DNA of 64,000 nucleotides from Flaviramulus basaltis. Lineage in GTDB: Bacteria > Bacteroidota > Bacteroidia > Flavobacteriales > Flavobacteriaceae. Location: NCBI RefSeq assembly GCF_900114265.1, contig NZ_FPKV01000003.1:186001-250000 (forward strand), in the 5' to 3' direction. The position numbers and the translations under genes were made by a program. Positions 1-9,707 of the stretch are shown piece by piece. The notes under the pieces were generated by a model, which saw only the letters and a program-made list of their open reading frames with translations, was not told the DNA's origin and made no database searches. Each line of letters starts with the position of its first letter. The stretch's first letter is position 1.

Positions 1-1
1 T

Positions 2-1069
2 GAAAACGGTTCTATAAATAGAGATGTATATTCCATAAAATTAAATGGTCGCAACAAAACCAGACTCACAAAAAGTGAAGGAACAAACAATGCTGCTTTT
101 AGTGCCGATTTTTCATATTTTATTAATACATTTTCAAGTGCTACAACCCCACCAGAATATACTTTAAATAGTGCGTCTTCTGGGAATTTAATTAAAAGTA
201 TAAAAGATAACGATGTGTTATCGCAAAGTCTTTCAGATTATAAAACATCAAAAAAAGAATTTAGTACCATTCATGTTAATGGTAACGATTTAAATATGTG
301 GATGATTAAACCTGCTGATTTTGATGAGAGCAAACAGTATCCACTATTCATGTACCAATATTCAGGTCCAGGCTCTCAGCAAGTAGCCAATCAATGGAAT
401 AGTGCTAACGATTATTGGTTTCAGTATTTAGCGCAACAAGGTTATATTATTGCATGTGTTGATGGAAGAGGAACAGGGTTTAAAGGAGCAGAATTTAAAA
501 AAGTAACCCAAAATGAATTAGGTAAGTATGAGGTTGAAGACCAAATTCAAGCCGGAAAACAATTAGGAGAATTACCTTATATTGATGCAAGTAGAATAGG
601 TATTTGGGGTTGGAGTTATGGTGGTTTTATGAGTAGTAATGTTTTATTTAAGGGTAATGATGTTTTTAAAATGGCTATTGCAGTAGCACCAGTAAGTAGC
701 TGGCGTTTTTATGATAGTATTTATACAGAGCGTTACATGGCTACGCCACAAGAAAACGCGAGTGGTTATGATGATAATTCACCAATAAACCATGTAGATA
801 AATTAAAGGGCGATTTTCTTTTGGTACACGGATCTGCTGATGATAACGTACATTTGCAAAATACCATGCGTTTGGCAGAAGCTTTAATTCAAGCCGATAA
901 GCAGTTTGATTGGGCAATTTATCCAGACAAGAATCATGGTATTTATGGAGGGAATACAAGACTTCATTTATACAAAAAAATGACTCATTTTATCAATGAA
1001 AAACTAGGTGATAAAATAGAGAAACAAGAAGAAAGCAAACAAAAAGAAGAAGTTAAAATTAAAGGGTGA
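2..1069 (+). CDS. Dipeptidyl peptidase IV family serine protease (S9B), C-terminal part
   Basis: This reading frame is open from the first bases of the window, so the gene is cut at its 5' end; about 355 residues remain. The first ~75 residues look like the end of the beta-propeller domain of DPP IV (an RDVYSIKLNGRNKTRLT-like blade). The rest is the alpha/beta-hydrolase catalytic domain, with the nucleophile motif GWSYGG, the Asp region SADDNVH and the His region KNHGIYGG in the order Ser-Asp-His. Family members are periplasmic or exported and release X-Pro dipeptides from peptide N-termini. The charged Lys/Glu-rich tail after the domain is unusual but short. Two peptide transporters follow on the same strand, which suggests joint use in peptide uptake. 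An internal ATG at 215 is not the true start. Confidence 0.93.
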   Translation, partial: ENGSINRDVYSIKLNGRNKTRLTKSEGTNNAAFSADFSYFINTFSSATTPPEYTLNSASSGNLIKSIKDNDVLSQSLSDYKTSKKEFSTIHVNGNDLNMWMIKPADFDESKQYPLFMYQYSGPGSQQVANQWNSANDYWFQYLAQQGYIIACVDGRGTGFKGAEFKKVTQNELGKYEVEDQIQAGKQLGELPYIDASRIGIWGWSYGGFMSSNVLFKGNDVFKMAIAVAPVSSWRFYDSIYTERYMATPQENASGYDDNSPINHVDKLKGDFLLVHGSADDNVHLQNTMRLAEALIQADKQFDWAIYPDKNHGIYGGNTRLHLYKKMTHFINEKLGDKIEKQEESKQKEEVKIKG

Positions 1070-1099
1070 ACTAAATTACTAACTAAATAATAATTATAT

Positions 1100-2662
1100 A
1101 TGGCAGCTACTACTGTATTAAAACCACATCAAAAAGAACTTTTTGGACAACCAATAGGACTATATATTTTATTTTTAACCGAAATGTGGGAGCGTTTTTC
1201 TTACTATGGCATGCGTGCATTATTGGTTTTATACATGACAACTTCAACACTTGGAGACGATGCTAGAGGAGCTGGTTTAGGATGGACTAGTAAAGAGGCA
1301 TTAGCGCTTTACGGTTGGTATACTATGCTAGTTTATGTAATGTCTATTCCAGGAGGTATGATAGCTGATAAATTAATTGGACAAAAAAAGGCTGTTCTTT
1401 TTGGAGCAATAATATTGTGTATAGGTCACGGGGTTTTAGTAATGACAGATATTTGGGCGTTTTATACAGGTTTAGGTTTGGTTATTTTAGGTGTAGGTTT
1501 ATTAAAGCCTAATATATCTACAATGGTTGGAGGTTTATACAAACAAGGAGATATAAGAAGAGATAAAGGATTTAGTATTTTTTATATAGGTATTAACTTA
1601 GGGTCTTTACTTGCAACTATGATTGTTGGAGGTGTTGTAGCAAAATGGGGTTGGCATGCAGGATTTGGTCTTGCAGGTATTGTTATGCTTTTAGGCTTGA
1701 TTAATTATATTGCTGGCCAAAAATATTTAACTCAAGTTGGCAATTTTGTTCCAAGCACTAATGATGAAAATGATGTGTCCTATGGTAAATTATATTCAAG
1801 ATTATTTACTTCACCTAAACAATTATTATATGCGGGGGCTTTATTAATAGCTTCTATTGTTGGATGGTATTTTATGGATTGGGGTTATGGTATGTTATTT
1901 CTTTTCTTAACAGCAATTGCAGCTTTATTAATGATGATTTATAAAGAATTAGAAACTCAAGTTTATAAAGATCGATTTATGGTATTATTATTATCATTTA
2001 TTATGGTAATAATATTTTGGGGAGCTTTTGAACAAGCTGGTGGATTAATGAATTTATATACCGATACAAAAACTGATAGAAACCTTTTTGGATGGTTTGA
2101 AATACCAACAGTAATGTACCAAAGTTTAAATGCTGGTTTTATTATATTATTTGCAACTCTAGTAGCTAGTATATGGGCAAAACGAAAATTAAAAGGAAAA
2201 GAGGCTTCTTCATTATTTAAAATGGCTTTGGGTATTATTATCATGGGCTTTGGTTTTTTGTTTATGGTATTTGCAGCTATGCAGTTTGAGAAATCGGGAA
2301 CATCTAGTATGATTTGGCTTGTGTTGGCTTACTTTTTTCATACAATTGGTGAGTTATGTATATCTCCAGTGGCATTATCTTTTATTACTAAATTAGCTCC
2401 TGCGAAATATGCGTCTTTAATGATGGGGGTTTACTTTGCAGCAACTGGATTAGGTAATAAAGTAGCAGGTATTGTAGGTGAGTCTGCTTCTGAATTTGGA
2501 GAACTTACTATATTTTCAGGAATAGTTATTTTTACAGTTATAGTTGGCATATTATTTATAATGATTTTAAAACCCTTAAAAAGGTTAACTCATGGTGTTG
2601 AAGAAAGTGAGCGTATGATGCATTCAGACGAAACTGAAGGTTTTGAATTAGCAGATAATTAA
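1100..2662 (+). CDS. POT/PTR family proton-dependent oligopeptide transporter
   Basis: A 520-residue polytopic inner-membrane protein. It carries the POT signatures: EMWERFSYYGM in the first membrane segment (the proton-coupling ExxERFxYY motif), GLLKPNIS, and FSIFYIGINLGSL near residue 160. About 12-14 hydrophobic segments are visible, the usual size for the family. It should import di- and tripeptides with protons. It lies 30 bases after the dipeptidyl peptidase gene and just before a second POT paralogue, so the three look like a peptide-utilisation group. A weak hairpin follows at 2671-2690. Confidence 0.95.
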   Translation: MAATTVLKPHQKELFGQPIGLYILFLTEMWERFSYYGMRALLVLYMTTSTLGDDARGAGLGWTSKEALALYGWYTMLVYVMSIPGGMIADKLIGQKKAVLFGAIILCIGHGVLVMTDIWAFYTGLGLVILGVGLLKPNISTMVGGLYKQGDIRRDKGFSIFYIGINLGSLLATMIVGGVVAKWGWHAGFGLAGIVMLLGLINYIAGQKYLTQVGNFVPSTNDENDVSYGKLYSRLFTSPKQLLYAGALLIASIVGWYFMDWGYGMLFLFLTAIAALLMMIYKELETQVYKDRFMVLLLSFIMVIIFWGAFEQAGGLMNLYTDTKTDRNLFGWFEIPTVMYQSLNAGFIILFATLVASIWAKRKLKGKEASSLFKMALGIIIMGFGFLFMVFAAMQFEKSGTSSMIWLVLAYFFHTIGELCISPVALSFITKLAPAKYASLMMGVYFAATGLGNKVAGIVGESASEFGELTIFSGIVIFTVIVGILFIMILKPLKRLTHGVEESERMMHSDETEGFELADN

Positions 2663-2670
2663 AATTTATC

Positions 2671-2696
2671 AACCCTCTATATAAGGGTTTCCTTTA
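2671..2696 (+). terminator. Weak stem-loop between the two peptide transporter genes
   Basis: AACCCT (2671-2676) can pair with AGGGTT (2684-2689), with a 7-base loop and a short pyrimidine-rich tail. It sits directly after the first transporter stop codon. The stem is only 6 bp, so this may be a partial terminator or attenuator rather than a full stop. Confidence 0.45.
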
Positions 2697-2724
2697 TTGT
2701 AACTAACCATTAAATATTCTTTTC

Positions 2725-4509
2725 ATGAATACAGACATTGAAAACCTTTTTAAAGATAAGGTTATAGGGCATCCAGCAGGATTATTTGTTATATTTTTTA
2801 CAGAAATGTGGGAGCGTTTTTCATTTTATGGAATGAAAATTCTCTTAGTTTTATTTTTAACAGCCCCATTTTTAAGTGATAATCCTGGTTGGGAGTGGTC
2901 GCGCGAAAATGCCTTGGCTTTAATAGGAACGTATTCTTCTTTATTATACTTAACTCCAATTGTTGGTGGTTATATAGCAGATAAAATAACAGGTTATAAA
3001 TGGGCAGTAATTATTGGTTGTTTTATTATGATGTTGGGACATTTATCAATGGTATTTGAAACAACTTGGTCACTATACTTAGGATTAGCATTGCTAATAA
3101 TTGGGACAGGTTTTTTTAAACCTAATATGACTTCTATGATTTCTGAAATGTACAAGGGGAAAGAGTCTAAAAAAGATGGAGCTTACACTATTTACTATAT
3201 GGGAGTAAACGCAGGCGCATTTTTTGGAATGATGTTATGTGGTTATTTAGCTGAAAATATTGGTTGGAGTTATGGTTTTGGTTTAGCAGGAATTTTTATG
3301 CTTGGTGGTTTAATTCAGTTTTGGTTAGCCAAGGATTTATTTGGACAAATAGGAGAGAAGCCTTCAAAAGTTTATGAGGTTGAATTGCCTCAAAACATAA
3401 ACGAAGAACATCCAAAAGAGCATGATACAAATGCCACTAATGAAAAGTTAAACCCATTTACTTCATTAGATAAAATATTAATAGTTTTATCGGCTTTAGG
3501 TGGACTTTTATATTTATTTAACGACCCATTGTCAAAAATTGGAAACATAAATTTATTGCCATTCAATTTAGGCGGTTTAGATGGGTCGAATGCTACAATT
3601 TTAATAGCATTAGTCTTGTTTTTATATCTTATAATTTCAAGGATGTCAAGATATAATCCAGTAGTTAGAGATAAAATTATAGCAGTTTCGATTTTTGGAA
3701 TATTTACAGTATTTTTCTTTGGTGCTTTTGAGCAGTCTTTGGGATCTATGACGCTTTTTGCAAGAGATTATACTTCAAGAGATTTAGCAGGGAATTCAGC
3801 TTTAATATTCAAAATTATTGACACGATTCTAACAATCGTACCATTAGCTATTATTACATGGGTATTGTATTTGTTATTCAAAAAAACATATTCAAAAATC
3901 CCGTATTCTAATATTATATTAGGGCTCACATTTTTGTTTTTATGGTATATCGTATATTATAAAGTTAATAATGAATTTAGTAAAGAAACGACTGAAGTTG
4001 GTGCTTCATGGTTTGGAATTTTAAATTCATTTTTCATTATTACATTGGCACCTTTATTCTCAAAATGGTGGGAAAGTAAATACAACCCAAGTGTTGCCAT
4101 GAAATATGGTATCGGTTTAATTTTACTAGGTTTAGGTTTTGGTATTTTAGTATTTGGTACAATGGGAATTCCCCAAGGAGCTAAAACTGCTTCTGTGAGT
4201 ATGATATTTTTAATTTTGGCTTATTTATTTCATACTATGGGTGAGTTATGTATTTCACCTGTTGGTCTTTCTTATTTAAGTAAATTGGTGCCAGGTAGAA
4301 TGATAGGTTTTATGTTTGGAATATGGTACTTGGCTATAGCTATTGGTCAAAAAGCAGCTGGAACTATGGGAGGAATGATTGATAAAATAACAGAACAATA
4401 TTCATTAAGTACATTTTTCTTAATATTTACATTAGTTCCTATCGGTATTGGACTAGTTTCAATGTTATTAAATCCAATATTGAAAAAACTCATGCACGGT
4501 GTGCGTTAA
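2725..4509 (+). CDS. POT/PTR family oligopeptide transporter, second copy
   Basis: A 594-residue paralogue of the preceding gene, with EMWERFSFYGM near residue 30, FFKPNMTSM and YTIYYMGVNAGAF. It is ~75 residues longer, mainly from a hydrophilic Glu/Lys/Asn-rich stretch at about residues 220-245 and extra membrane segments in the second half, typical of the long Bacteroidetes POT subgroup. It shares the C-terminal signature HTMGELCISPVGLSY with its neighbour (HTIGELCISPVALSF), which supports tandem duplication. Substrate difference between the two cannot be read from sequence. A strong terminator follows. Confidence 0.95.
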   Translation: MNTDIENLFKDKVIGHPAGLFVIFFTEMWERFSFYGMKILLVLFLTAPFLSDNPGWEWSRENALALIGTYSSLLYLTPIVGGYIADKITGYKWAVIIGCFIMMLGHLSMVFETTWSLYLGLALLIIGTGFFKPNMTSMISEMYKGKESKKDGAYTIYYMGVNAGAFFGMMLCGYLAENIGWSYGFGLAGIFMLGGLIQFWLAKDLFGQIGEKPSKVYEVELPQNINEEHPKEHDTNATNEKLNPFTSLDKILIVLSALGGLLYLFNDPLSKIGNINLLPFNLGGLDGSNATILIALVLFLYLIISRMSRYNPVVRDKIIAVSIFGIFTVFFFGAFEQSLGSMTLFARDYTSRDLAGNSALIFKIIDTILTIVPLAIITWVLYLLFKKTYSKIPYSNIILGLTFLFLWYIVYYKVNNEFSKETTEVGASWFGILNSFFIITLAPLFSKWWESKYNPSVAMKYGIGLILLGLGFGILVFGTMGIPQGAKTASVSMIFLILAYLFHTMGELCISPVGLSYLSKLVPGRMIGFMFGIWYLAIAIGQKAAGTMGGMIDKITEQYSLSTFFLIFTLVPIGIGLVSMLLNPILKKLMHGVR

Positions 4510-4535
4510 TCGAAAAAATAGTTAAAAATATTCAA

Positions 4536-4561
4536 AATGCTCCAAATTTGGAGCATTTTTT
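4536..4561 (+). terminator. Rho-independent terminator after the peptide transporter genes
   Basis: A perfect 20-base palindrome, ATGCTCCAAATTTGGAGCAT (4537-4556), is followed by a run of T. It closes the transporter unit and lies upstream of the thioredoxin gene. Its ATG opens the downstream reading frame by chance. Confidence 0.85.
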
Positions 4562-4596
4562 GTAAGTTCGGAACACCTTTTGTAACCAATATAATC

Positions 4597-5145
4597 ATGA
4601 AAAAAATAACCTACATATTACTTTTAGCTATTTTAGTTAGCGCTAATAGTACTTCCCAAGAAATTAATTGGGTATCGTTTCAAGAGGCCTTAGAACTTCA
4701 AAAGAAAAGTCCAAAAAAAATCATGATGGATATTTACACCAATTGGTGTGGGCCATGTAAAATGTTAGACAAGAATACGTTTCAAAATATAGAAGTATCA
4801 GATTATGTAAATAAGCATTTTTATGCGGTAAAGTTTAATGGAGAAGGCAATGACTTTATAAATTATAAAGAGCAATCGTTTTCTAATCCTAATTATAATC
4901 CAGCAAATGAAAAACGTCGCAATTCTGCACATGATTTAGCTAGATATTTGCAAATTAATGCTTACCCAACTATAGTGTTTTTTGATGAAAATGGAGATGT
5001 TATAACACCGCTTAGAGGTTATCAAACACCAAACCAGTTAGAGCTTTATTTAAAAATGTTTAAAAAAGACGATCATAAAAATATTAAAAGTCAAGAAGAA
5101 TTTAATGCTTATTATAATGCTTTTAAAGCAGAGTTTAAGAGTTAA
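4597..5145 (+). CDS. Exported thioredoxin-fold protein (WCGPC)
   Basis: A 182-residue protein with an N-terminal signal peptide (MKKITYILLLAILVSANSTSQ), followed by a thioredoxin fold with the redox motif NWCGPCKM and the cis-Pro region NAYPTIVFF. It is probably a periplasmic thiol oxidoreductase. The frame is open back to 4537, but that ATG lies inside the terminator hairpin, so the ATG at 4597, which gives a proper signal peptide, is chosen. A similar gene (WCGWC) follows 41 bases downstream, and both share the SANS signal-peptide end, suggesting a tandem pair. The partner protein is unknown. Confidence 0.85.
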   Translation: MKKITYILLLAILVSANSTSQEINWVSFQEALELQKKSPKKIMMDIYTNWCGPCKMLDKNTFQNIEVSDYVNKHFYAVKFNGEGNDFINYKEQSFSNPNYNPANEKRRNSAHDLARYLQINAYPTIVFFDENGDVITPLRGYQTPNQLELYLKMFKKDDHKNIKSQEEFNAYYNAFKAEFKS

Positions 5146-5186
5146 ATTATAACGTGTTTTGTTTTAAGAATAATAAAAATTAATTA

Positions 5187-5657
5187 ATGAAAAAGATATT
5201 ATTTATATTTTTAATGACTGTTTTAACATCGGCTAATAGTGTTGCCCAAGAAAAACTAACTTGGCATACAGACATGAATAAGGCCTTTGAAATTGCTAGT
5301 AAAGAAAATAAAATATTGTTATTGTTTTTTACAGGTTCAGATTGGTGTGGATGGTGTATTAGATTGCAAAACGAGGTTCTTAAAACTTCCGATTTTGAAA
5401 AATGGGCAAAAGATAATGTGGTTTTGGTGGAGTTAGATTTTCCTAGAAAAACACAACAAGAAGCAACAATAAAGTCTCAGAATTCCCAAATGCAAAAGAT
5501 GTTTCAGGTAAGAGGTTATCCAACAGTATATTTTGCAAAACCAGAAAAGACAGCTGAAGGAAAAAAGAATTTAAACACTCTAGGCAGTACAGGATATGTT
5601 AGAGGTGGTGCTGAAAAATGGTTGGAAGTTGCAAATAATATTGTAAAGAATAATTAG
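5187..5657 (+). CDS. Exported thioredoxin-fold protein (WCGWC)
   Basis: A 156-residue protein: signal peptide MKKILFIFLMTVLTSANSVAQ, then a thioredoxin-like domain with SDWCGWCIRL as the CXXC active site and VRGYPTVYFA as the cis-Pro loop. The motif CGWC is found in the thioredoxin_7/DUF255-like exported group rather than in classical thioredoxin. It is likely a periplasmic disulfide reductase or isomerase. It ends only 8 bases before the convergent comEC gene. Confidence 0.85.
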   Translation: MKKILFIFLMTVLTSANSVAQEKLTWHTDMNKAFEIASKENKILLLFFTGSDWCGWCIRLQNEVLKTSDFEKWAKDNVVLVELDFPRKTQQEATIKSQNSQMQKMFQVRGYPTVYFAKPEKTAEGKKNLNTLGSTGYVRGGAEKWLEVANNIVKNN

Positions 5658-5665
5658 CACATTAC

Positions 5666-7711
5666 TTAATAATCTATAATATAAGCTCCCTTTTTACTAG
5701 TTTGATGAAAAGGGAGTTTTCTTTTTTTACAAATAGCTTCCCAACGCTCAATATAAGATTTATAATTACTTCCATCAGCTATAATGTACTTGGGTTTTAA
5801 AGAATCTATTAAACGATTCAAATTTATTTTTGGTGATTGCCTAAGTAAAATATAATCAGGTTTAAACGATTTTATATTGTAAACGCCCAAACTATCTATA
5901 ACCAAAAGGTTTTTATTGTTAAGTAGATAAATATGTTGAATCCTATTTTCTTCAATAGAACTAATATAATTTCCAACTGTATAATCCTTAATGATATTAT
6001 TGGTGGATTTTGTTAAGCTGTCAAAATCATGAGCGACTATAATTTTATTGTTATAGGTATTTCCTAAAAGGCTGTTTCTACTTTTATGAAACACAACAAA
6101 TTCATTGGAAGGTTTATTGTATTTAGTATAAATGAACGTAGTTTGAATAATTAAAACAGAAATTAAAAAGTATTTTAAGTTTGAATGATTCCTTTTAATC
6201 CAAAGACGAATAAGTGAAACTAATAACAAATACGAAACAAAAACGTATAAAATACTAAAAGGAATGTTTTTAAATAAAAAGGATTCTTGAAGAGAAACCC
6301 AACCCACAAAATCATTCATTAAGCTAATAATATATCCGTAAATACTTGCGATAAAATTTGGAAGTATATTTAATGCAGCAAGAAGAATAACAATGATTCC
6401 AAAACCTAAAATGATTCCTAAAAAAGGAATGATAAGCAAATTTGAGACAAAGAATAAACTCGGAAATTGATGAAAATAAAATAAGCTAACAGGAATAATT
6501 CCAAATTGAGCCGAAATAGTTATGGTAAACGTATGCCAGAATTTATCTAAAACCCAATATTTTGGTTTCCAAAGTTTATATAAATATGGATCTATAGCTA
6601 CAATAGCAAAAACCGCCAAATAACTTAATTGAAAACCAACATCAAATAAAAAAAGTGGTTTAAAAAGTAAGATAACAAACATAGAAATGGCTAATGTGTT
6701 ATAAATATTGGTAGGTCTTTTTAAATTTAAAGCGATAGTTACAATGCTAAACATAGTCACTGCTCTAGTTACCGATGCCGATAAACCTGCTATTAAAGCA
6801 AAACTCCATAAAATACTTACAAGTAAAATTGTTTTAATAAACTTACCATATTTTAAACGTTCTAACGGTTTAAAAATAAAAGTTAGAATAATTAAAATAA
6901 TACCTACATGTAAACCTGAAACTGCTAGAATATGAATAGCGCCAGCATTGGTATAACTCGTGTAAACCTCTTCACTTATATCTTGTTTTTGCCCCAGTAA
7001 AAGTGCGTTTATAATGGCTAATTCATGTGGTTTGAAGTTATAAGGTTCTAACTTTTTGTTGATGAATTCGCGAATGTTGCTTGCTATACCAAAAAAGGTA
7101 TGTGTGTTTGTACTAATTTTTAATAGAGATTCATTTGTAATAAAGAGTTGATGATAAATGTATTTTTTCTCTAGGTAGTTTTTATAATCAAATTGATTTG
7201 GATTTAATGGGTGAATGAAGTCTTTAAATTTTGTTTTACTTATAATAATATCATCTACTTTTAATACAGGTTTTGTTGAATCTTTTTCAATGTTTAAAAG
7301 CGATTTCCCACTTACTTTATTTTTATTAATTTGTAAAATATCAATCACATATTTATCATAATAATTACCAGGTTTTAAAACTTCTCTAATTCTAAAAGAT
7401 ACCGTTTTTAAGGAATCATTTTCTAATGAAATTTGATGTATGTAATGGTTTGAAAAGTTTTTTTGATTATGAATATTAGTGGTTAGAATTCCTGCAGATA
7501 TCATTATTAAAAAAGCTAGTAAGCCAAACCAAATGGTTTTATTAAAGTGCTTTTTTGCAATTAAATAAAAGATAAATAGAAGTACTAAAAGCGCTAAAGT
7601 TATGATTAGAGATGTCTTTAACGGTATAGTAACAAAATGACCAATTACAATACCAATAATAAGGTAGAAAGTAAATTTAATTATTGTGAAATTGAGTAGT
7701 CTCATACTCAC
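5666..7711 (-). CDS. comEC: ComEC/Rec2 family DNA-uptake channel protein
   Basis: A 681-residue inner-membrane protein. It has two or three N-terminal membrane helices, a soluble DUF4131-like region (about 75-200), then the Competence domain with the hallmark GAIHILAVSGLHVGI around residues 257-271 and many helices to about 520. In naturally transformable bacteria ComEC carries single-stranded DNA across the inner membrane. The C-terminal ~150 residues sit where a metallo-beta-lactamase domain lies in Gram-positive ComEC, but no HxHxDH metal motif is visible, so any nuclease role is doubtful. The start at 7711 (MSMRLLNF) lies just upstream of the peptidase gene's stop in the same transcription direction. 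Confidence 0.9.
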   Translation of the reverse strand: MSMRLLNFTIIKFTFYLIIGIVIGHFVTIPLKTSLIITLALLVLLFIFYLIAKKHFNKTIWFGLLAFLIMISAGILTTNIHNQKNFSNHYIHQISLENDSLKTVSFRIREVLKPGNYYDKYVIDILQINKNKVSGKSLLNIEKDSTKPVLKVDDIIISKTKFKDFIHPLNPNQFDYKNYLEKKYIYHQLFITNESLLKISTNTHTFFGIASNIREFINKKLEPYNFKPHELAIINALLLGQKQDISEEVYTSYTNAGAIHILAVSGLHVGIILIILTFIFKPLERLKYGKFIKTILLVSILWSFALIAGLSASVTRAVTMFSIVTIALNLKRPTNIYNTLAISMFVILLFKPLFLFDVGFQLSYLAVFAIVAIDPYLYKLWKPKYWVLDKFWHTFTITISAQFGIIPVSLFYFHQFPSLFFVSNLLIIPFLGIILGFGIIVILLAALNILPNFIASIYGYIISLMNDFVGWVSLQESFLFKNIPFSILYVFVSYLLLVSLIRLWIKRNHSNLKYFLISVLIIQTTFIYTKYNKPSNEFVVFHKSRNSLLGNTYNNKIIVAHDFDSLTKSTNNIIKDYTVGNYISSIEENRIQHIYLLNNKNLLVIDSLGVYNIKSFKPDYILLRQSPKINLNRLIDSLKPKYIIADGSNYKSYIERWEAICKKRKLPFHQTSKKGAYIIDY

Positions 7712-7728
7712 GTAAGATATAAAATATC

Positions 7729-8298
7729 TTACAAAATCCTACGAGCCTCTGTAAATGCTTTTAGCCAATAAGTTTCGTTTAACCATGATGTCATAACGCC
7801 TTTGCTAGTTGTAGCGTGTATGAATTCGATATTATTATCTCTTATGGAAATAATTAAACCAACATGGTTTATGGAGTTTCTTCTATTTCCTGTTTTAAAG
7901 AAAAGCAAATCACCTGTGTTAACATTCTTTAAAGAGATTTTATCACCTTGCTTTGCCATATCTCTAGAAATTCTAGGTAATATAACATCGTAAGCTCTAA
8001 AAGATTCGTAAACTAAACCAGAGCAATCCATTCCTGATGTTGTAGTGCCACCCCATTTATAGCGAACACCTTCAAATTGTTTAGCATAATCTATAATATA
8101 TTCTGCTCTAGATTTGGAAGTTTCTTCTTCTATGGAAGCTTCATTTTTAATATTCTCTGAGTTTTCAACTAAAAGGTCTTCTTTATTTTTTTTAGTGATA
8201 ATTTCTCTTGAAGATGGGTTTTTGTTTTTAGCTCGTTTTGAAGATTTACAACTGCTAAAACTTAAAAATAATACAATTATGAAAACTATTTTTTTCAT
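7729..8298 (-). CDS. NlpC/P60 (C40) family cell-wall peptidase, lipoprotein
   Basis: A 189-residue protein with a lipoprotein signal (lipobox FSSC, Cys17), a charged linker to about residue 65 and one NlpC/P60 domain. The catalytic Cys92 is in GMDCSGLV, His145 in NHVGLI and a third polar residue, His161, in FIHATTSKG. Family members cut peptide stems of peptidoglycan, usually the D-Glu to diamino-acid bond. It lies between lpxB and comEC in a conserved flavobacterial order, reading in the same direction. Confidence 0.92.
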   Translation of the reverse strand: MKKIVFIIVLFLSFSSCKSSKRAKNKNPSSREIITKKNKEDLLVENSENIKNEASIEEETSKSRAEYIIDYAKQFEGVRYKWGGTTTSGMDCSGLVYESFRAYDVILPRISRDMAKQGDKISLKNVNTGDLLFFKTGNRRNSINHVGLIISIRDNNIEFIHATTSKGVMTSWLNETYWLKAFTEARRIL

Positions 8299-8306
8299 CT
8301 AAAAAA

Positions 8307-9419
8307 TTAAGATTGAATAGATTTATAAATTAGGTTAGCAGTTTTTTCACTAGCACCTTTTCCGCCTAATTTCTTTTCTAATTCGTAATAATCTAAAAAT
8401 ATTTTTTTGCGTATTTTTGGATCCAAAATAGCGTCTAATTCTAGTTTGAGATTCTTTTTATTAAAATCATTTTGAATAAGCTCAGTAACTACTTCTTTAT
8501 CCATAACTAAATTTACCAATGAGATAAACTTTAAAGTAATGATGCGTTTTGCTATTTGATAAGAAATAGTGCTTCCTTTATAGCAAACTACTTGTGGTAC
8601 TTTAAATAAAGCAGTTTCAAGAGTTGCTGTGCCAGAGGTTACCAAAGCTGCAGTTGAAATACTTAGTAAATCATACGTTTTATTAGAAATAAATTTAACA
8701 TTATATGATTTTATAAAAGTTTCATAAAAACTATAATCTTGACTAGGTGCGCCTGCAATTACAAATTGATAATCGGGATAGTTGTCAACCAAACTAAGCA
8801 TTACCGAAAGCATTTTGGTGATTTCTTGTTTTCTACTTCCCGGTAGTAATGCAATTATAGGTTTGCTACTAAGTTCATGTTTTTCTCTAAATTTAAATTC
8901 ACCAACTTGGTCTCTATTAGCTATAGCGTCAATTAAAGGGTGTCCAACAAAAGTAGCATCGTAACCATGCTTTTTATAAAAAGGTTCTACAAAAGGCAAA
9001 ATAACATACATAGCATCAATATCGCGTTTTATAGCCTTTACTCTATTTGCTCTTGAAGCCCAAACTTGTGGTGAAATATAATAATTGGTCTTAAAACCTT
9101 CTTGTTTAGCCCATTTAGCGATGCGAAGATTAAACCCTGAATTATCAATGAAAACAATAACATCTGGATTAAATTTTTTGATGTCTTCTTTACAAAAAGA
9201 AATGTCTTTAAATATTTTTGAGAGATTCATGATTACCTCAATAAAGCCCATAAAAGCACGCTCTTTGTAATGTTTTACTAAATTACCGCCAACAGCTTGC
9301 ATAAGATCGCCACCCCAAAATCTAATATTTGCATTTGCATCTACTTTTTGCAATGCTTTCATTAGGTTTGAGCCATGTAAATCTCCTGATGCTTCGCCAG
9401 CAATAATGTAATATTTCAT
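8307..9419 (-). CDS. lpxB: Lipid-A-disaccharide synthase
   Basis: A 370-residue GT-B type glycosyltransferase (family GT19). It starts with MKYYIIAGEASGDLHG, the diagnostic LpxB N-terminal motif, and has the nucleotide-sugar region ALLPGSRKQEI and TSGTATLETAL. It condenses UDP-2,3-diacylglucosamine with lipid X to form the lipid A disaccharide at the inner face of the cytoplasmic membrane. Length is normal for the family. It is 4 bases from the upstream small membrane-protein gene, so it is co-transcribed with surE. Confidence 0.97.
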   Translation of the reverse strand: MKYYIIAGEASGDLHGSNLMKALQKVDANANIRFWGGDLMQAVGGNLVKHYKERAFMGFIEVIMNLSKIFKDISFCKEDIKKFNPDVIVFIDNSGFNLRIAKWAKQEGFKTNYYISPQVWASRANRVKAIKRDIDAMYVILPFVEPFYKKHGYDATFVGHPLIDAIANRDQVGEFKFREKHELSSKPIIALLPGSRKQEITKMLSVMLSLVDNYPDYQFVIAGAPSQDYSFYETFIKSYNVKFISNKTYDLLSISTAALVTSGTATLETALFKVPQVVCYKGSTISYQIAKRIITLKFISLVNLVMDKEVVTELIQNDFNKKNLKLELDAILDPKIRKKIFLDYYELEKKLGGKGASEKTANLIYKSIQS

Positions 9420-9422
9420 TGT

Positions 9423-9707
9423 TTAGAAAAGTTTAAATACAAAAGTAAAAACAGCAATAAAAACAGTAATTAATAACACGCCTCTTGCTCTGTAATCTTG
9501 TTTTTTTCTAATAAAAATAAAAAAAGCTATTAAGTTTAAAATGGCTCCTAAGCTTATTAGTTTTCCTAAAAAACCTTCATTAGAAGCAGCTTTAATAACG
9601 GTTGTGAAATCATCTCCTTTTCCTAATAAAGTAGCAGTTAAAAATAAACCAATTGCATTAGCTATTAATCCAACTAACATGCCTATAAAAATGTCTTTTT
9701 TAATCAT
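9423..9707 (-). CDS. Small conserved membrane protein between surE and lpxB
   Basis: A 94-residue protein with three predicted membrane helices (about residues 5-27, 49-67 and 75-93). The short loop after helix 1 carries GKGDDFTTVIKA. The gene overlaps the end of surE by 8 bases and ends 3 bases before lpxB, indicating translational coupling. I do not recognise a named family. Its position suggests a link with envelope assembly, but this is inference only. Confidence 0.8.
   Translation of the reverse strand: MIKKDIFIGMLVGLIANAIGLFLTATLLGKGDDFTTVIKAASNEGFLGKLISLGAILNLIAFFIFIRKKQDYRARGVLLITVFIAVFTFVFKLF

Noticed and set aside
4537-4596. Upstream start for the first thioredoxin gene
   Set aside because: The ATG is part of the terminator hairpin, and the resulting N-terminus would destroy the signal peptide.
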